From positions 1 through 45,388 of the forward strand of contig CALFJA010000106.1 of the NCBI GenBank assembly GCA_937877605.1: a stretch of 45,388 nt of DNA, read 5' to 3'. This DNA comes from an uncultured Prevotellaceae bacterium (lineage in GTDB: Bacteria; Bacteroidota; Bacteroidia; Bacteroidales; Bacteroidaceae). Numbering within the stretch: the stretch's first letter is position 1; every line of letters starts with the position of its first letter. A program made the translations under genes and the position numbers. Below are positions 8,275-15,818 of the stretch, in pieces. The notes below the pieces were generated by a model, which was not told where the DNA came from, ran no database searches, and was given only the letters and a program-made list of their open reading frames with translations.

Positions 8275-9675
8275 ATGAATATGAAACTCTATCCAATAGT
8301 GATGAAAGCAATCAGGACGCTGTTCTTTTTGATAGTGTTGTTGATGGCAGTTGATGCCACGGCGCAAATAAACATGTGGCGCGACCTCTACAAGGTAAAG
8401 AAAAAAGACACGCTCTACGGCATAGCACAACAATATGGGCTGACTGTCGACGAGTTGAAGGAAGCCAATCCCGAAATGGCCGCCGAAGGGTTTGTGTTGC
8501 GCAAGGGAGACACCGTTTTCATTCCTTATGCCAAGTCGGAAACTGCCGATGGTAAGCCCGCTGTTGCCAAGCCATCCAATACGGCAAGGCTCACCTCTCA
8601 GCCTGCCGACGATGTGCGCAAGCGTCCCATACGGGTCGGAGTACTCCTGCCGCTGCATAATGTTGACGGCGACGGTCGGCGGATGGTGGAATACTACCGT
8701 GGGCTGCTCTTGGCCTGCGACTCGCTGAAGAGGGAAGGGATCTCTACTGAAATGCACGCCTGGAATGTGCCGGCCGATGCCGATATCAGCCAGTTCCTCA
8801 ACGACGATGTTGCCCGTTGCGACCTCCTGTTTGGCCCGCTCTACACCACTCAGGTGAAACCTATGGCCGATTTCTGCCGTGCCCATAACATGAGAATGGT
8901 CATTCCGTTCTCCATCAAGGGCGACGATGTCTACAACTACGAGCAGATTTTCCAAGTATACCAGTCACAGGCGGAGATAGACTCCTCTGCAGTAGATGCC
9001 TTCATGGAGCGTTTTCCCGATGCCCACCCCATTATTGTCGACTGCGGCGATGCCACCAGTGGCAAAGGGCATTTCACCCGTTTGTTGCGTGACCGTCTGG
9101 AAGCAAAGGGTATTAGTTATAATCTGACCAGCCTGCAGTCGTCTGACGATGACTTTGCCAAGGCTTTCGACCCTACATTGCCCAATGTGGTAGTGCTCAA
9201 CTCCGGCAGCCAACAGGCCATCAATGCAGCATTCACTGCACTGAACGGACTGACGGCACAGAACAGCGACTATCAGGTAAGCATGTTTGGTTACAAGGAG
9301 TGGCTCACTTATTTCCGCACCAACCGCGCCAACTTCTATAAGTACGATGTCTATGTTCCTACGCCCTTCTATTACAACCCCAGCATTTCGCGGACTACCA
9401 AGCTGGAGCAGACCTACAAGTCCTGGTTTGGCCAGCCCATGCAGCATGTCATGCCGAAGTTTGCCTTGACAGGTGTAGACCACGGTATGTTCTTCCTGCG
9501 CGGACTGCACCTCTACGGGAACGAATTTGTGGGAACGAAGGCTCAGAATGCCACCCACCATGTGCAGACGCCGTTGCGATTCCGCCGACAGGGGAGCGGT
9601 GGGTACAAGAACGATGCATTCATGCTCATCCACTACACCCAGACAGGTAAGATACAGGCTATCAATTATTATTAA
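8275..9675 (+). CDS. LysM plus periplasmic-binding-fold envelope protein
   Basis: This 466-residue protein has a signal peptide (about 1-30, ending VDATA), one LysM domain (about 39-84; YKVKKKDTLYGIAQQYG, LRKGDTVFIPY) for binding peptidoglycan, a short linker, and a type 1 periplasmic-binding domain from about 115 (RVGVLLPLHNVDG, LLFGPLYTTQVKP, MRMVIPFS). The combination resembles Bacteroidetes LysM proteins with an amino-acid-binding fold, comparable in plan to LpoA-type regulators of cell wall synthesis. No ABC permease genes are nearby, so transport is unlikely. Met codons at 8275 and 8281 both give a signal peptide; 8275 was kept because it is the first after the -7 box. Confidence 0.85.
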   Translation: MNMKLYPIVMKAIRTLFFLIVLLMAVDATAQINMWRDLYKVKKKDTLYGIAQQYGLTVDELKEANPEMAAEGFVLRKGDTVFIPYAKSETADGKPAVAKPSNTARLTSQPADDVRKRPIRVGVLLPLHNVDGDGRRMVEYYRGLLLACDSLKREGISTEMHAWNVPADADISQFLNDDVARCDLLFGPLYTTQVKPMADFCRAHNMRMVIPFSIKGDDVYNYEQIFQVYQSQAEIDSSAVDAFMERFPDAHPIIVDCGDATSGKGHFTRLLRDRLEAKGISYNLTSLQSSDDDFAKAFDPTLPNVVVLNSGSQQAINAAFTALNGLTAQNSDYQVSMFGYKEWLTYFRTNRANFYKYDVYVPTPFYYNPSISRTTKLEQTYKSWFGQPMQHVMPKFALTGVDHGMFFLRGLHLYGNEFVGTKAQNATHHVQTPLRFRRQGSGGYKNDAFMLIHYTQTGKIQAINYY

Positions 9676-9688
9676 GTTGACAAGTTCT

Positions 9689-9711
9689 TTGCTACGCAGA
9701 GTGCGTAGCAA
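9689..9711. repeat. Small perfect inverted repeat after the LysM gene
   Basis: TTGCTACGC and GCGTAGCAA form a perfect 9-bp stem around AGAGT. No T-run follows, so it is not a classical terminator. The surrounding bases (GACAAG before, GGCAAG after) recall the GCTACGCGCTTG elements at 32869 and 43491. Confidence 0.6.
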
Positions 9712-9780
9712 TCGGACGAGTAGGCAAGTAGACGGTTATTGGTTTTGGCAATTGGTTATTGTTTAATGTTTAAAGTAAGA

Positions 9781-10518
9781 ATGAAATACATCTATCTGTT
9801 CCTTTTCTCCGCCTTTTCCCTTTATGCCTCGGCACAGGTCGGCGAGCATCGCAACAACTTCTCGCTGGGCGTCAACGGCGGATACACTCTCAGCAGCGTC
9901 CATTTCACCCCGCAGGTAACCCAGGGATACCTCACGGGACCGACGGCGGGCATTTCCTTCCGCTATGTCTGCGAGAAATATTTCAAGACCATCTGCTCCA
10001 TCTATGGCGAGGTGAATTTTAACACCATGGGCTGGAAGGAAGACATCCTCGATGTCAACGACAATCCCGTCATCAATGCCCAAACCGGTATTGCCGAGCG
10101 TTACAGCCGCAAGATGCGCTACATACAGGTGCCCATCATGGCCCATCTGGCATGGGGCAGGGAAGAGAAGGGCTGGAATTTCTTCTTCCACGGAGGACCG
10201 CAGTTTGGCTTCTTCCAGAAGGAAACCACCTCGGCAAACTACGACTTCGAGCAGCGTAACATCGACGACCGTGCCAACAAGATTGTGGAACAGGAGACAA
10301 CTCCCGTCGACAACAAGTTCGACTACGGCATCGTGGGTGGCATCGGCGTTGAATACAGCATGCCCCGTGTGGGACACTTGCTCGTGGAAGCACGCTATTA
10401 TTACGGACTGGGCAACATCTATCCCGACTCCTCGGCCGACACCTTCGGCTCCAGCAACTTCCAGAACATCCAGTTCAAGGTTTCTTACCTCTTCGATATC
10501 ATCAAAACAAAAAAATAA
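9781..10518 (+). CDS. Outer-membrane beta-barrel protein, PorT-like family
   Basis: This 245-residue protein has a signal peptide, MKYIYLFLFSAFSLYASA. It is followed by alternating hydrophobic/aromatic strands ending in FKVSYLFDI, as expected for an 8-strand barrel. Segments such as FSLGVNGGYTLSSV, RKMRYIQVPIMAHLAWG and LVEARYYYGLGNIY fit the outer-membrane beta-barrel (PorT/OmpA-like) families. True PorT is a type IX secretion component; assignment to that exact role is not possible here. The start was set at 9781 because ATGs at 9739 and 9766 add residues that spoil the signal peptide. The POT transporter begins 12 bases after its stop, suggesting co-transcription. Confidence 0.8.
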   Translation: MKYIYLFLFSAFSLYASAQVGEHRNNFSLGVNGGYTLSSVHFTPQVTQGYLTGPTAGISFRYVCEKYFKTICSIYGEVNFNTMGWKEDILDVNDNPVINAQTGIAERYSRKMRYIQVPIMAHLAWGREEKGWNFFFHGGPQFGFFQKETTSANYDFEQRNIDDRANKIVEQETTPVDNKFDYGIVGGIGVEYSMPRVGHLLVEARYYYGLGNIYPDSSADTFGSSNFQNIQFKVSYLFDIIKTKK

Positions 10519-10530
10519 ATCACTACAACT

Positions 10531-12069
10531 ATGTTTGAAGGTCAACCGAAAGGACTATTCGCACTCGCCCTGGCCAACACCGGCGAGCGCTTCGGCTACT
10601 ACACAATGATAGCCGTTTTTGCCCTGTTCCTGCGTGCCAACTTCGGCCTCACGCCGGCCATGGCGGGCACCATCTACAGTTCGTTCCTCATGTTTGTTTA
10701 CTTTTTCCCCCTGATAGGCGGCATCATGGCCGACAAGTTCGGCTTCGGCCGCATGGTAACCACGGGCATCATCATCATGTTCCTGGGCTACCTGCTGCTG
10801 GCCGTACCCCTCGGCGGCGACAAGGTGGCGCTCATCGTCATGCTGGCAGCGCTGTTGCTCATCGGCTTCGGTACCGGTCTGTTCAAGGGTAACCTGCAGG
10901 TTATGGTGGGTAACCTTTACGACGATGCAAAGTACGCCAGCAAGCGCGATGCCGGCTTCTCCATCTTCTACATGGCCATCAACATCGGTGCGCTGTTTGC
11001 TCCCACCGCCGCCATCAAGATTAAGGAGTACGCCGAGACCGCACTGGGCTATTCGTCGAACGATGCCTACCACTTCTCGTTTGCCGTGGCATGTGCCTCG
11101 CTCATCCTCTCCATCGCCATCTACTATGCCTTCCGCTTCACCTTCCGCCATACCGAGGGAGGCAAGAAGCAGGCCGTAAAGGGCGAGCAAGCCGTCAGCG
11201 CAGAGCCCGAACTCACCAAGGAGGAAACCAAGCAGCGCATCATTGCCCTCTGCCTTGTGTTCGCCGTGGTCATCTTCTTCTGGATGGCGTTCCACCAGAA
11301 CGGCCTTTCACTGACCTACTTTGCCGACGAGTTCACCGCCAACAAGTCTGAAGGCGTGGAAAGCATGGCGTTCAATGTGTGGAACCTCGTGGCCATCATC
11401 TTCATTGTCTATGCCGGCTTCTCCCTTTTCCAGAGCAAGACGCAGCGTGGCAAACTCATCTCCACGGCCGTCATCGTGGCAGCTGCGGCATTCCTCTATT
11501 GGAGCTATACCCGCCTGACGGGCTCCGTCGATGTGTCCGCACCCATCTTCCAGCATTTCAATCCCTTCTATGTGGTAGCCCTGACACCCGTCAGCATGGC
11601 CATCTTCGCCTCGCTGGCATCGAAGGGCAAGGAACCGTCCGCACCGCGCAAGATAGCCTATGGCATGTTGGTGGCAGCCAGTGCCTTCGCACTGCTGGCC
11701 ATCTTCTCCTACGGGCTGCCCATGCCCGAGATGGTGCCCGACGCCAGCGGGAACATGGTTGGCAAGCATGTAGCCGATGTTACGCCCAAACTGCTCATCT
11801 TCACCTATCTCATCCTTACCTTCGGCGAACTCCTGCTCAGTCCGATGGGCATCTCCTTCGTTTCGAAGGTGGCACCGCCCAAGTACAAGGGCATGATGAT
11901 GGGCGGCTGGTTCGTGGCCACCGCCATCGGCAACCAGCTCGTATTGGTCGGTGGCGTGCTCTGGGGAAAGGTTCCCCTCTGGGTATGCTGGAGCGTGTTC
12001 CTCGGCGTATGCCTCGTAGCGGCACTCTTCATGTTTGCCATGATGAAGCGTCTCGAGCGCGTGGCATAG
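10531..12069 (+). CDS. POT-family proton-coupled oligopeptide transporter
   Basis: This 512-residue protein has about 14 hydrophobic segments. The family signatures are present: ANTGERFGYYTMIAVFALFL in the first helix (ERFGYY carries the proton-coupling ExxER-type motif) and FSIFYMAINIGALFAP (PTR2 signature) at about 145-160. The family takes up di- and tripeptides with protons across the inner membrane, in keeping with a protein-fermenting life. Codon use is biased to C-ending codons, more than in neighbours such as ruvC, suggesting strong expression. A strong terminator follows within 25 bases. Confidence 0.95.
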   Translation: MFEGQPKGLFALALANTGERFGYYTMIAVFALFLRANFGLTPAMAGTIYSSFLMFVYFFPLIGGIMADKFGFGRMVTTGIIIMFLGYLLLAVPLGGDKVALIVMLAALLLIGFGTGLFKGNLQVMVGNLYDDAKYASKRDAGFSIFYMAINIGALFAPTAAIKIKEYAETALGYSSNDAYHFSFAVACASLILSIAIYYAFRFTFRHTEGGKKQAVKGEQAVSAEPELTKEETKQRIIALCLVFAVVIFFWMAFHQNGLSLTYFADEFTANKSEGVESMAFNVWNLVAIIFIVYAGFSLFQSKTQRGKLISTAVIVAAAAFLYWSYTRLTGSVDVSAPIFQHFNPFYVVALTPVSMAIFASLASKGKEPSAPRKIAYGMLVAASAFALLAIFSYGLPMPEMVPDASGNMVGKHVADVTPKLLIFTYLILTFGELLLSPMGISFVSKVAPPKYKGMMMGGWFVATAIGNQLVLVGGVLWGKVPLWVCWSVFLGVCLVAALFMFAMMKRLERVA

Positions 12070-12092
12070 TCTTCGCACCCTATAAAAACAAG

Positions 12093-12135
12093 GTCCTCGC
12101 AAGCGTTTCCAATCTGCGCTTGCGAGGACTTTTTT
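12093..12135 (+). terminator. Rho-independent terminator after the peptide transporter
   Basis: A perfect 13-bp stem, GTCCTCGCAAGCG with CGCTTGCGAGGAC, surrounds an 11-base loop and is followed by six T (12130-12135). Confidence 0.95.
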
Positions 12136-12397
12136 GTGTTTGTATCTCCGCTGTTTTCTATTCAATTTCCGTTTAGGCTCCAAACGCCTTTCGTTTAGGC
12201 TCCGTTCACCTTCCGTTTGGGCGGCAGTTGCACTCCGTTTGAGCCCCAAACGCAGAACACCCTCTAACCGCCCTGAAATAGGGCGTTCCCGAAAGACGCG
12301 GATTTGCTATTGTTTTGTCTTGTGAAAAATACTCTTGTACGAAAAGTTTTTTGAAAAAATAATTCTATATTTCATAGTATATTCAAGAGAATCAGGT
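12136..12397. other. Non-coding gap holding a 22-bp-period array
   Basis: Between the transporter terminator and the first broken gene no functional frame is seen. Positions 12170-12257 are the 22-bp array listed separately. The rest (12258-12397) is A/T-rich towards the next gene, and no clear TAnnTTTG box could be assigned. Confidence 0.6.
12170..12257 (+). repeat. Tandem array with 22-bp period, copy 1
   Basis: CGTTT starts at 12170, 12192, 12214 and 12236, exactly 22 bp apart. The four units begin CGTTTAGGCTCC, CGTTTAGGCTCC, CGTTTGGGCGGC and CGTTTGAGCCCC. In units 1 and 4 AAACG follows, so the unit core is an inverted repeat (CGTTT...AAACG). The second half of each unit is more variable. 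The same period and core recur at 21111-21220. Confidence 0.85.
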
Positions 12398-13035
12398 ATG
12401 GGTAATATCGTTTTAATTGTTATTGCACTTTTTGTAGTAGCCTTTTTGTTCTCTTTCATACAGAACAAACGCAAGGGAAAGAACTATGAAGCAACCCTTG
12501 TGGAGAAAGCATATAAAACTAAAAAATTGTACAAAGGCAGTTTGACCCGTTATATTGACAGGGATGCGGGCTATACCATTCTGTGATATTTTATATCAGG
12601 AAAGACAAACACCCTGACTGATTTCGTTCCTACAGATGAGTTGCTCGTGAATGATTGCCTTGTGTTATTTGATGAACAGCGCGAGAAATTGTCTATCATA
12701 CCCAATATAAGGAGTCATGGTGTGTCGAAGACCATCGCCTTCTCGGATATCATTTCCTTGCAACCGATGGAGGTGTCAAAAACAAAGAAAGTTACACGCG
12801 GAGGCATTTCTCCCATCTCAATTAAAGGATACAGATGGGCTTCCAGTACGACGAAGATACTTCGGCAGATTGAACGCATATACATTGAAGTGAAATACCA
12901 TGCATACAATCAGGAAAAAACATTTGAGCTGCCCATATTCGATGGGATTTCATACAATGATAGTTCTCTTATACCAAGAAAGTGACTCAGGTGAATGAAA
13001 CAATTAACAAGTTTCATGACATCATAACGGCCTGA
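12398..13035 (+). pseudogene. Broken membrane-anchored protein gene (in-frame TGA and a frameshift)
   Basis: The first part (12398-12583) encodes MGNIVLIVIALFVVAFLFSF, a membrane anchor, and a basic stretch ending DAGYTIL. A TGA at 12584-12586 interrupts it. The same frame continues without another stop as YFISGKTNTLTD to FDEQREKLSIIP, with the look of a soluble beta-rich domain. Near 12966-12973 the frame apparently shifts by one lost base: the frame in use ends at 12985, whereas the alternative frame reads SYTKKVTQVNETINKFHDII and stops at 13035. Two independent lesions in one small gene point to a decaying gene; a single sequencing error would not explain both. The domain resembles bacterial PH-like regulators only loosely; no function is assigned. 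Confidence 0.7.
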
Positions 13036-13187
13036 GATGCTCACTCCCTCAGCAGACTCCGGGGTCAATTACAAAGAAGAAAATATAACCCTTCACTTAC
13101 GACAGCTATTTGTTCAAGGAAAAATTTTTTCTTGTAAATTACAGGCTGGAGAAACTAGTAGAAAACTCAATATTACGAAATACAAGT

Positions 13188-13858
13188 ATGAAGAAGATGA
13201 AACGAATCCTATTAACAATCTTTTGTGTTATCCTTGTATCTTATTCTTTTGCTCAGACTAAAGGAAATGCAGTGTCAATGGTCTCTTATGAGCAAGGATG
13301 GCTTGATAGCGATGGTACCCTTGCACTGAAAAACAACACGGATAGGAATATTAATAATGTTTCTTTTCGGATTACCTATCTTGATATGTCTGGCAATGCT
13401 CTCGATTACGAAGAATATTCTCTAAGGGTTGATACCGCTCCTGGGATGACAAGGAAGATAGACACCCAGCTTACGAACATAGACGCAATTACCATTATTA
13501 TAAATCGGAAAACATGCCTGGAGGTTCTCCTGCTTTCAAAGTGAAGTTTGAACTGAAGGACTATAACGCAATATCGCAGGATGCAGGATATGAAGAAGAA
13601 CAGTCCGACATGCTAATCTCAGACTCCATGGAAAATGAGAATACAGGCTTGTCTGCTTTAATGGAATTTGTTATTTTCTTGTTTGCCATTGGAGCATGGA
13701 TTAGCATGTATATCATTGTTGCAGTGATGGCACAGAAGCGTCACAGGTCTGTGGTAATATGGGTTCTGCTAAGTATGATAGCAAGTCCACTGCTCATCAT
13801 TTTCATTTTATTTTTTGTGGGCAGTGATAATAGGCATATAGGGCAATACGGCAAATAA
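13188..13858 (+). pseudogene. Secreted/membrane protein gene with a -1 frameshift
   Basis: The first frame (start 13188) gives MKKMKRILLTIFCVILVSYSFA, a signal peptide, then a beta-rich domain (VSYEQGWLDSDGTLALKN, VSFRITYLDMSGNALDYE) up to TRKID near 13463. In this frame nonsense-like sequence follows to 13544. Shifting frame at about 13464 gives a coherent continuation, PAYEHRRNYHYYKSEN then MPGGSPAFKVKFELKDYN, and then a two-helix membrane region (about 13660-13830) ending at 13858. One lost base (GAC-ATC-CCA to GAC-ACC-CA would explain it) is the simplest account. Together with the lesions in the neighbour upstream, this makes 12398-13858 a decaying stretch. It could instead be a frameshift in the assembly. 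Confidence 0.7.
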
Positions 13859-13914
13859 AGAGACCTCCCCAGAGGTGTATGGATTTTGCTTGACACGACT
13901 AATCATTAGAAAAG

Positions 13915-13960
13915 AAAAGGCTTGAAAACAAAAAACTAAGTTTTCATTCTCAAGCCTTTT
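13915..13960. terminator. Bidirectional terminator between the broken gene and tRNA-Arg
   Basis: AAAAGGCTTGA (13915-13925) pairs with TCAAGCCTTTT (13950-13960), extended by an inner AAAAC/GTTTT pairing. T-rich DNA follows on the plus strand and A-rich DNA precedes, so both strands can use it. Confidence 0.8.
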
Positions 13961-13969
13961 TCTTTTATG

Positions 13970-14044
13970 TGATTCCGTTGGGGCTCGAACCCAAGACCCG
14001 CAGCTTAGAAGGCTGCTGCTCTAATCCAACTGAGCTACGGAACC
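13970..14044 (-). tRNA. tRNA-Arg (anticodon TCT)
   Basis: Read on the minus strand the acceptor arms GGTTCCG and CGGAATC pair (with one G-T). The anticodon arm GCAGC / CTTCTAA / GCTGC shows anticodon TCT for AGA codons. The T arm contains GGTTCGAGCC. The discriminator is A, and CCA is not encoded. It lies downstream of, and in the same direction as, the TPR protein gene. Confidence 0.96.
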
Positions 14045-14129
14045 AGCATTGCGGGTGCAAAATTAAATGATTTTATCGGTTGCGCAAAATTTTGCCACTG
14101 AAATTGTGGTTTGCTCATAACACTCATAG

Positions 14130-14150
14130 CCCCTCTTGGCTAAAGAGGGG
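14130..14150. repeat. Short inverted repeat CCCCTCTT...AAGAGGGG
   Basis: An 8-bp perfect stem with a 5-base loop lies 9 bases beyond the stop of the TPR protein gene. No T-run accompanies it. A very similar stem (TCCCTCTTA...TAAGAGGGA) occurs at 45338-45358 after another gene, so it may be a small dispersed palindrome. Confidence 0.6.
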
Positions 14151-14159
14151 ATTGGTCGT

Positions 14160-15818
14160 TTATTTGAACTTCTTGATGTATTCGTCTGCCCTGGAATCGC
14201 CCAGTTGTCTGACGCGTTCCAATAGTGGGAGCCCTTCCTTCTTACGCTTTGTCTGGCAGAGGGCAATGCCCTTGATGAGCAAGGCGTCAAGGTTTTGTTC
14301 TTCGATGAGCAGACAGGCGTCTGCCGAGCGGATGGCTTCCTCATATTGCTTGAACCGCAGGTGCAGGGAGGCTTTCTGTGCCCAGAGCAGATAGTTGGCA
14401 CGGTCGACGATTATGGCGCGGTTGATGTCGTTCAGTGCCTGTTGGTATTGGTGTATCTGCATTTCACACTGGCTTCTGACCAGATAAAAGTCGCTGATAA
14501 GTGGCCGGCCGCCCATGATGCTGTCGTAGAGATTGTAGTCGGCTACGGCCTTGCGGTAGTCGCCCGACTGGTTCCAGGCATCTGCCCGTGCCAGGAGATA
14601 GGGTGGAAGATAGGTGCCGCTTGTTGTGCCCTCAACTTGTATGGCACTGTCGAGCAGGGCGATGTATTCTGTGGAAGGAGCCTGCAGCGCCTGCTTGCAT
14701 TGGGAGGCCTCGTAGAACAGTTCACCGCTGCGTATTTCTGTTTTCGTGAGTTCCATGAACTTGTCATAGGCGGTCTGATAGTTGCCTTTGGCAAAGAGCA
14801 GCTGTGCTTCCTGATGCCTGTATGGCAGGAGGGGTTGGATGCGATAGGCAGCATGCGCTTCTTCAAGGGCCTTGTCCAGCGTCCACTCGGCAAATGGCTG
14901 ATTGGGGAAGTAGGCATGCTTCTGGTAGATGAGCTTTGAGAGCGCAGCGTGGACTTCGTCCTTGTTTTTTACCTTTGCGAAAGCCTGCTTTATGATGTCA
15001 TCGGCTCTTTGGAAATTCTGCGATTTCAGTTCTTCCTCGGCCAGTGTGGAATAACCTTCTATTTCGCTGGGGAACTTGCCGATGAAGTCTTTTATGTAGG
15101 CAATCCTCGTAATGGAGTCGGAGCGTTGTCCTGCCAGCAACAAGACTGCCAACGCCTGTTCCTTGTCGTCGGGATAGGCAATGCGGATGTTGGTGCTCCG
15201 CAGGGTGGCATCGTTTGCCAATATGGCGTTCTCCATTTGAAAACTGGTGGCAAAGTTAATGTCAATGGCAGTGGCTGAACCATGGTTCACACCCGATTTA
15301 GCCACTCCAAGCACTTGCCCGTTCTGGTTGACGACAGGACAGCCGTCGAGCATTTGGTCAATTGAACAGTCGAGCAGGTAATAGCAGTACTTGCCAAAGA
15401 AACTTTCAGTGGACTTTATTCCGCAATTTCTGGCTGTACTTCCTTTCCCGACAATCCACGCCTTGGTGCCGTTGCTTGCCGGCTTACTGGCGAGTACTGG
15501 CTGACGGCTCTTCATGTTTACATGGAATTTGCAAACATCGTACAGTTCATTGGCACCGTAGATGGTTTCCACAGGGTGTGTATTGCCGTCGGCATCTTCG
15601 ATTGTCGCGCGGTGAGCTCCGTTAAAGGGCGTCCACAGGCTGACAGCATCGCCATTGTCGTTGATGAAGAAACCGTTGGCGGTGGCAATGATGTCGCCCT
15701 TAGCGTTGTAGCTTTTCAGTTGGAAGACAGACTTGCGGACATTCTGCACGGCTGCTGGCTGTGCATAGGTCGCTACTGCTGATAATATTAATAGGAAGTA
15801 TATAATGATTCTTTTCAT
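14160..15818 (-). CDS. Secreted TPR protein with degenerate trypsin-like domain
   Basis: This 552-residue protein has a signal peptide (MKRIIIYFLLILSAVATYA). An HtrA/trypsin-like domain covers about 22-215: NGFFINDNGDAVSLW, YDVCKFHV, MLDGCPVVNQNGQVLGVA. TPR-like helical repeats fill about 225-550 (DYRKAVADYNLYDS, QYQQALNDINRAI, QYEEAIRSADACL). The catalytic His position reads WTPF (62-65) instead of the usual xHxV. The Ser position reads LDGCP (157-161) where GxSGGP is expected. Asp95 seems retained. It is therefore probably a non-catalytic scaffold. It overlaps recN by 4 bases (ATGA) and closes the dnaN operon. Confidence 0.85.
   Translation of the reverse strand: MKRIIIYFLLILSAVATYAQPAAVQNVRKSVFQLKSYNAKGDIIATANGFFINDNGDAVSLWTPFNGAHRATIEDADGNTHPVETIYGANELYDVCKFHVNMKSRQPVLASKPASNGTKAWIVGKGSTARNCGIKSTESFFGKYCYYLLDCSIDQMLDGCPVVNQNGQVLGVAKSGVNHGSATAIDINFATSFQMENAILANDATLRSTNIRIAYPDDKEQALAVLLLAGQRSDSITRIAYIKDFIGKFPSEIEGYSTLAEEELKSQNFQRADDIIKQAFAKVKNKDEVHAALSKLIYQKHAYFPNQPFAEWTLDKALEEAHAAYRIQPLLPYRHQEAQLLFAKGNYQTAYDKFMELTKTEIRSGELFYEASQCKQALQAPSTEYIALLDSAIQVEGTTSGTYLPPYLLARADAWNQSGDYRKAVADYNLYDSIMGGRPLISDFYLVRSQCEMQIHQYQQALNDINRAIIVDRANYLLWAQKASLHLRFKQYEEAIRSADACLLIEEQNLDALLIKGIALCQTKRKKEGLPLLERVRQLGDSRADEYIKKFK

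Noticed and set aside
12170..12257. CRISPR-like regular repeats
   Set aside because: Period is 22 bp with no room for spacers, the units diverge, and no cas gene lies in the window.
12584..12586. Selenocysteine codon
   Set aside because: No selenocysteine-family protein, Cys homologue position or obvious SECIS hairpin; a second frame lesion downstream favours a pseudogene.
13037..13261. 74-codon plus-strand frame
   Set aside because: It overlaps the signal-peptide start of the broken gene at 13188 in another frame and has no protein-like features.
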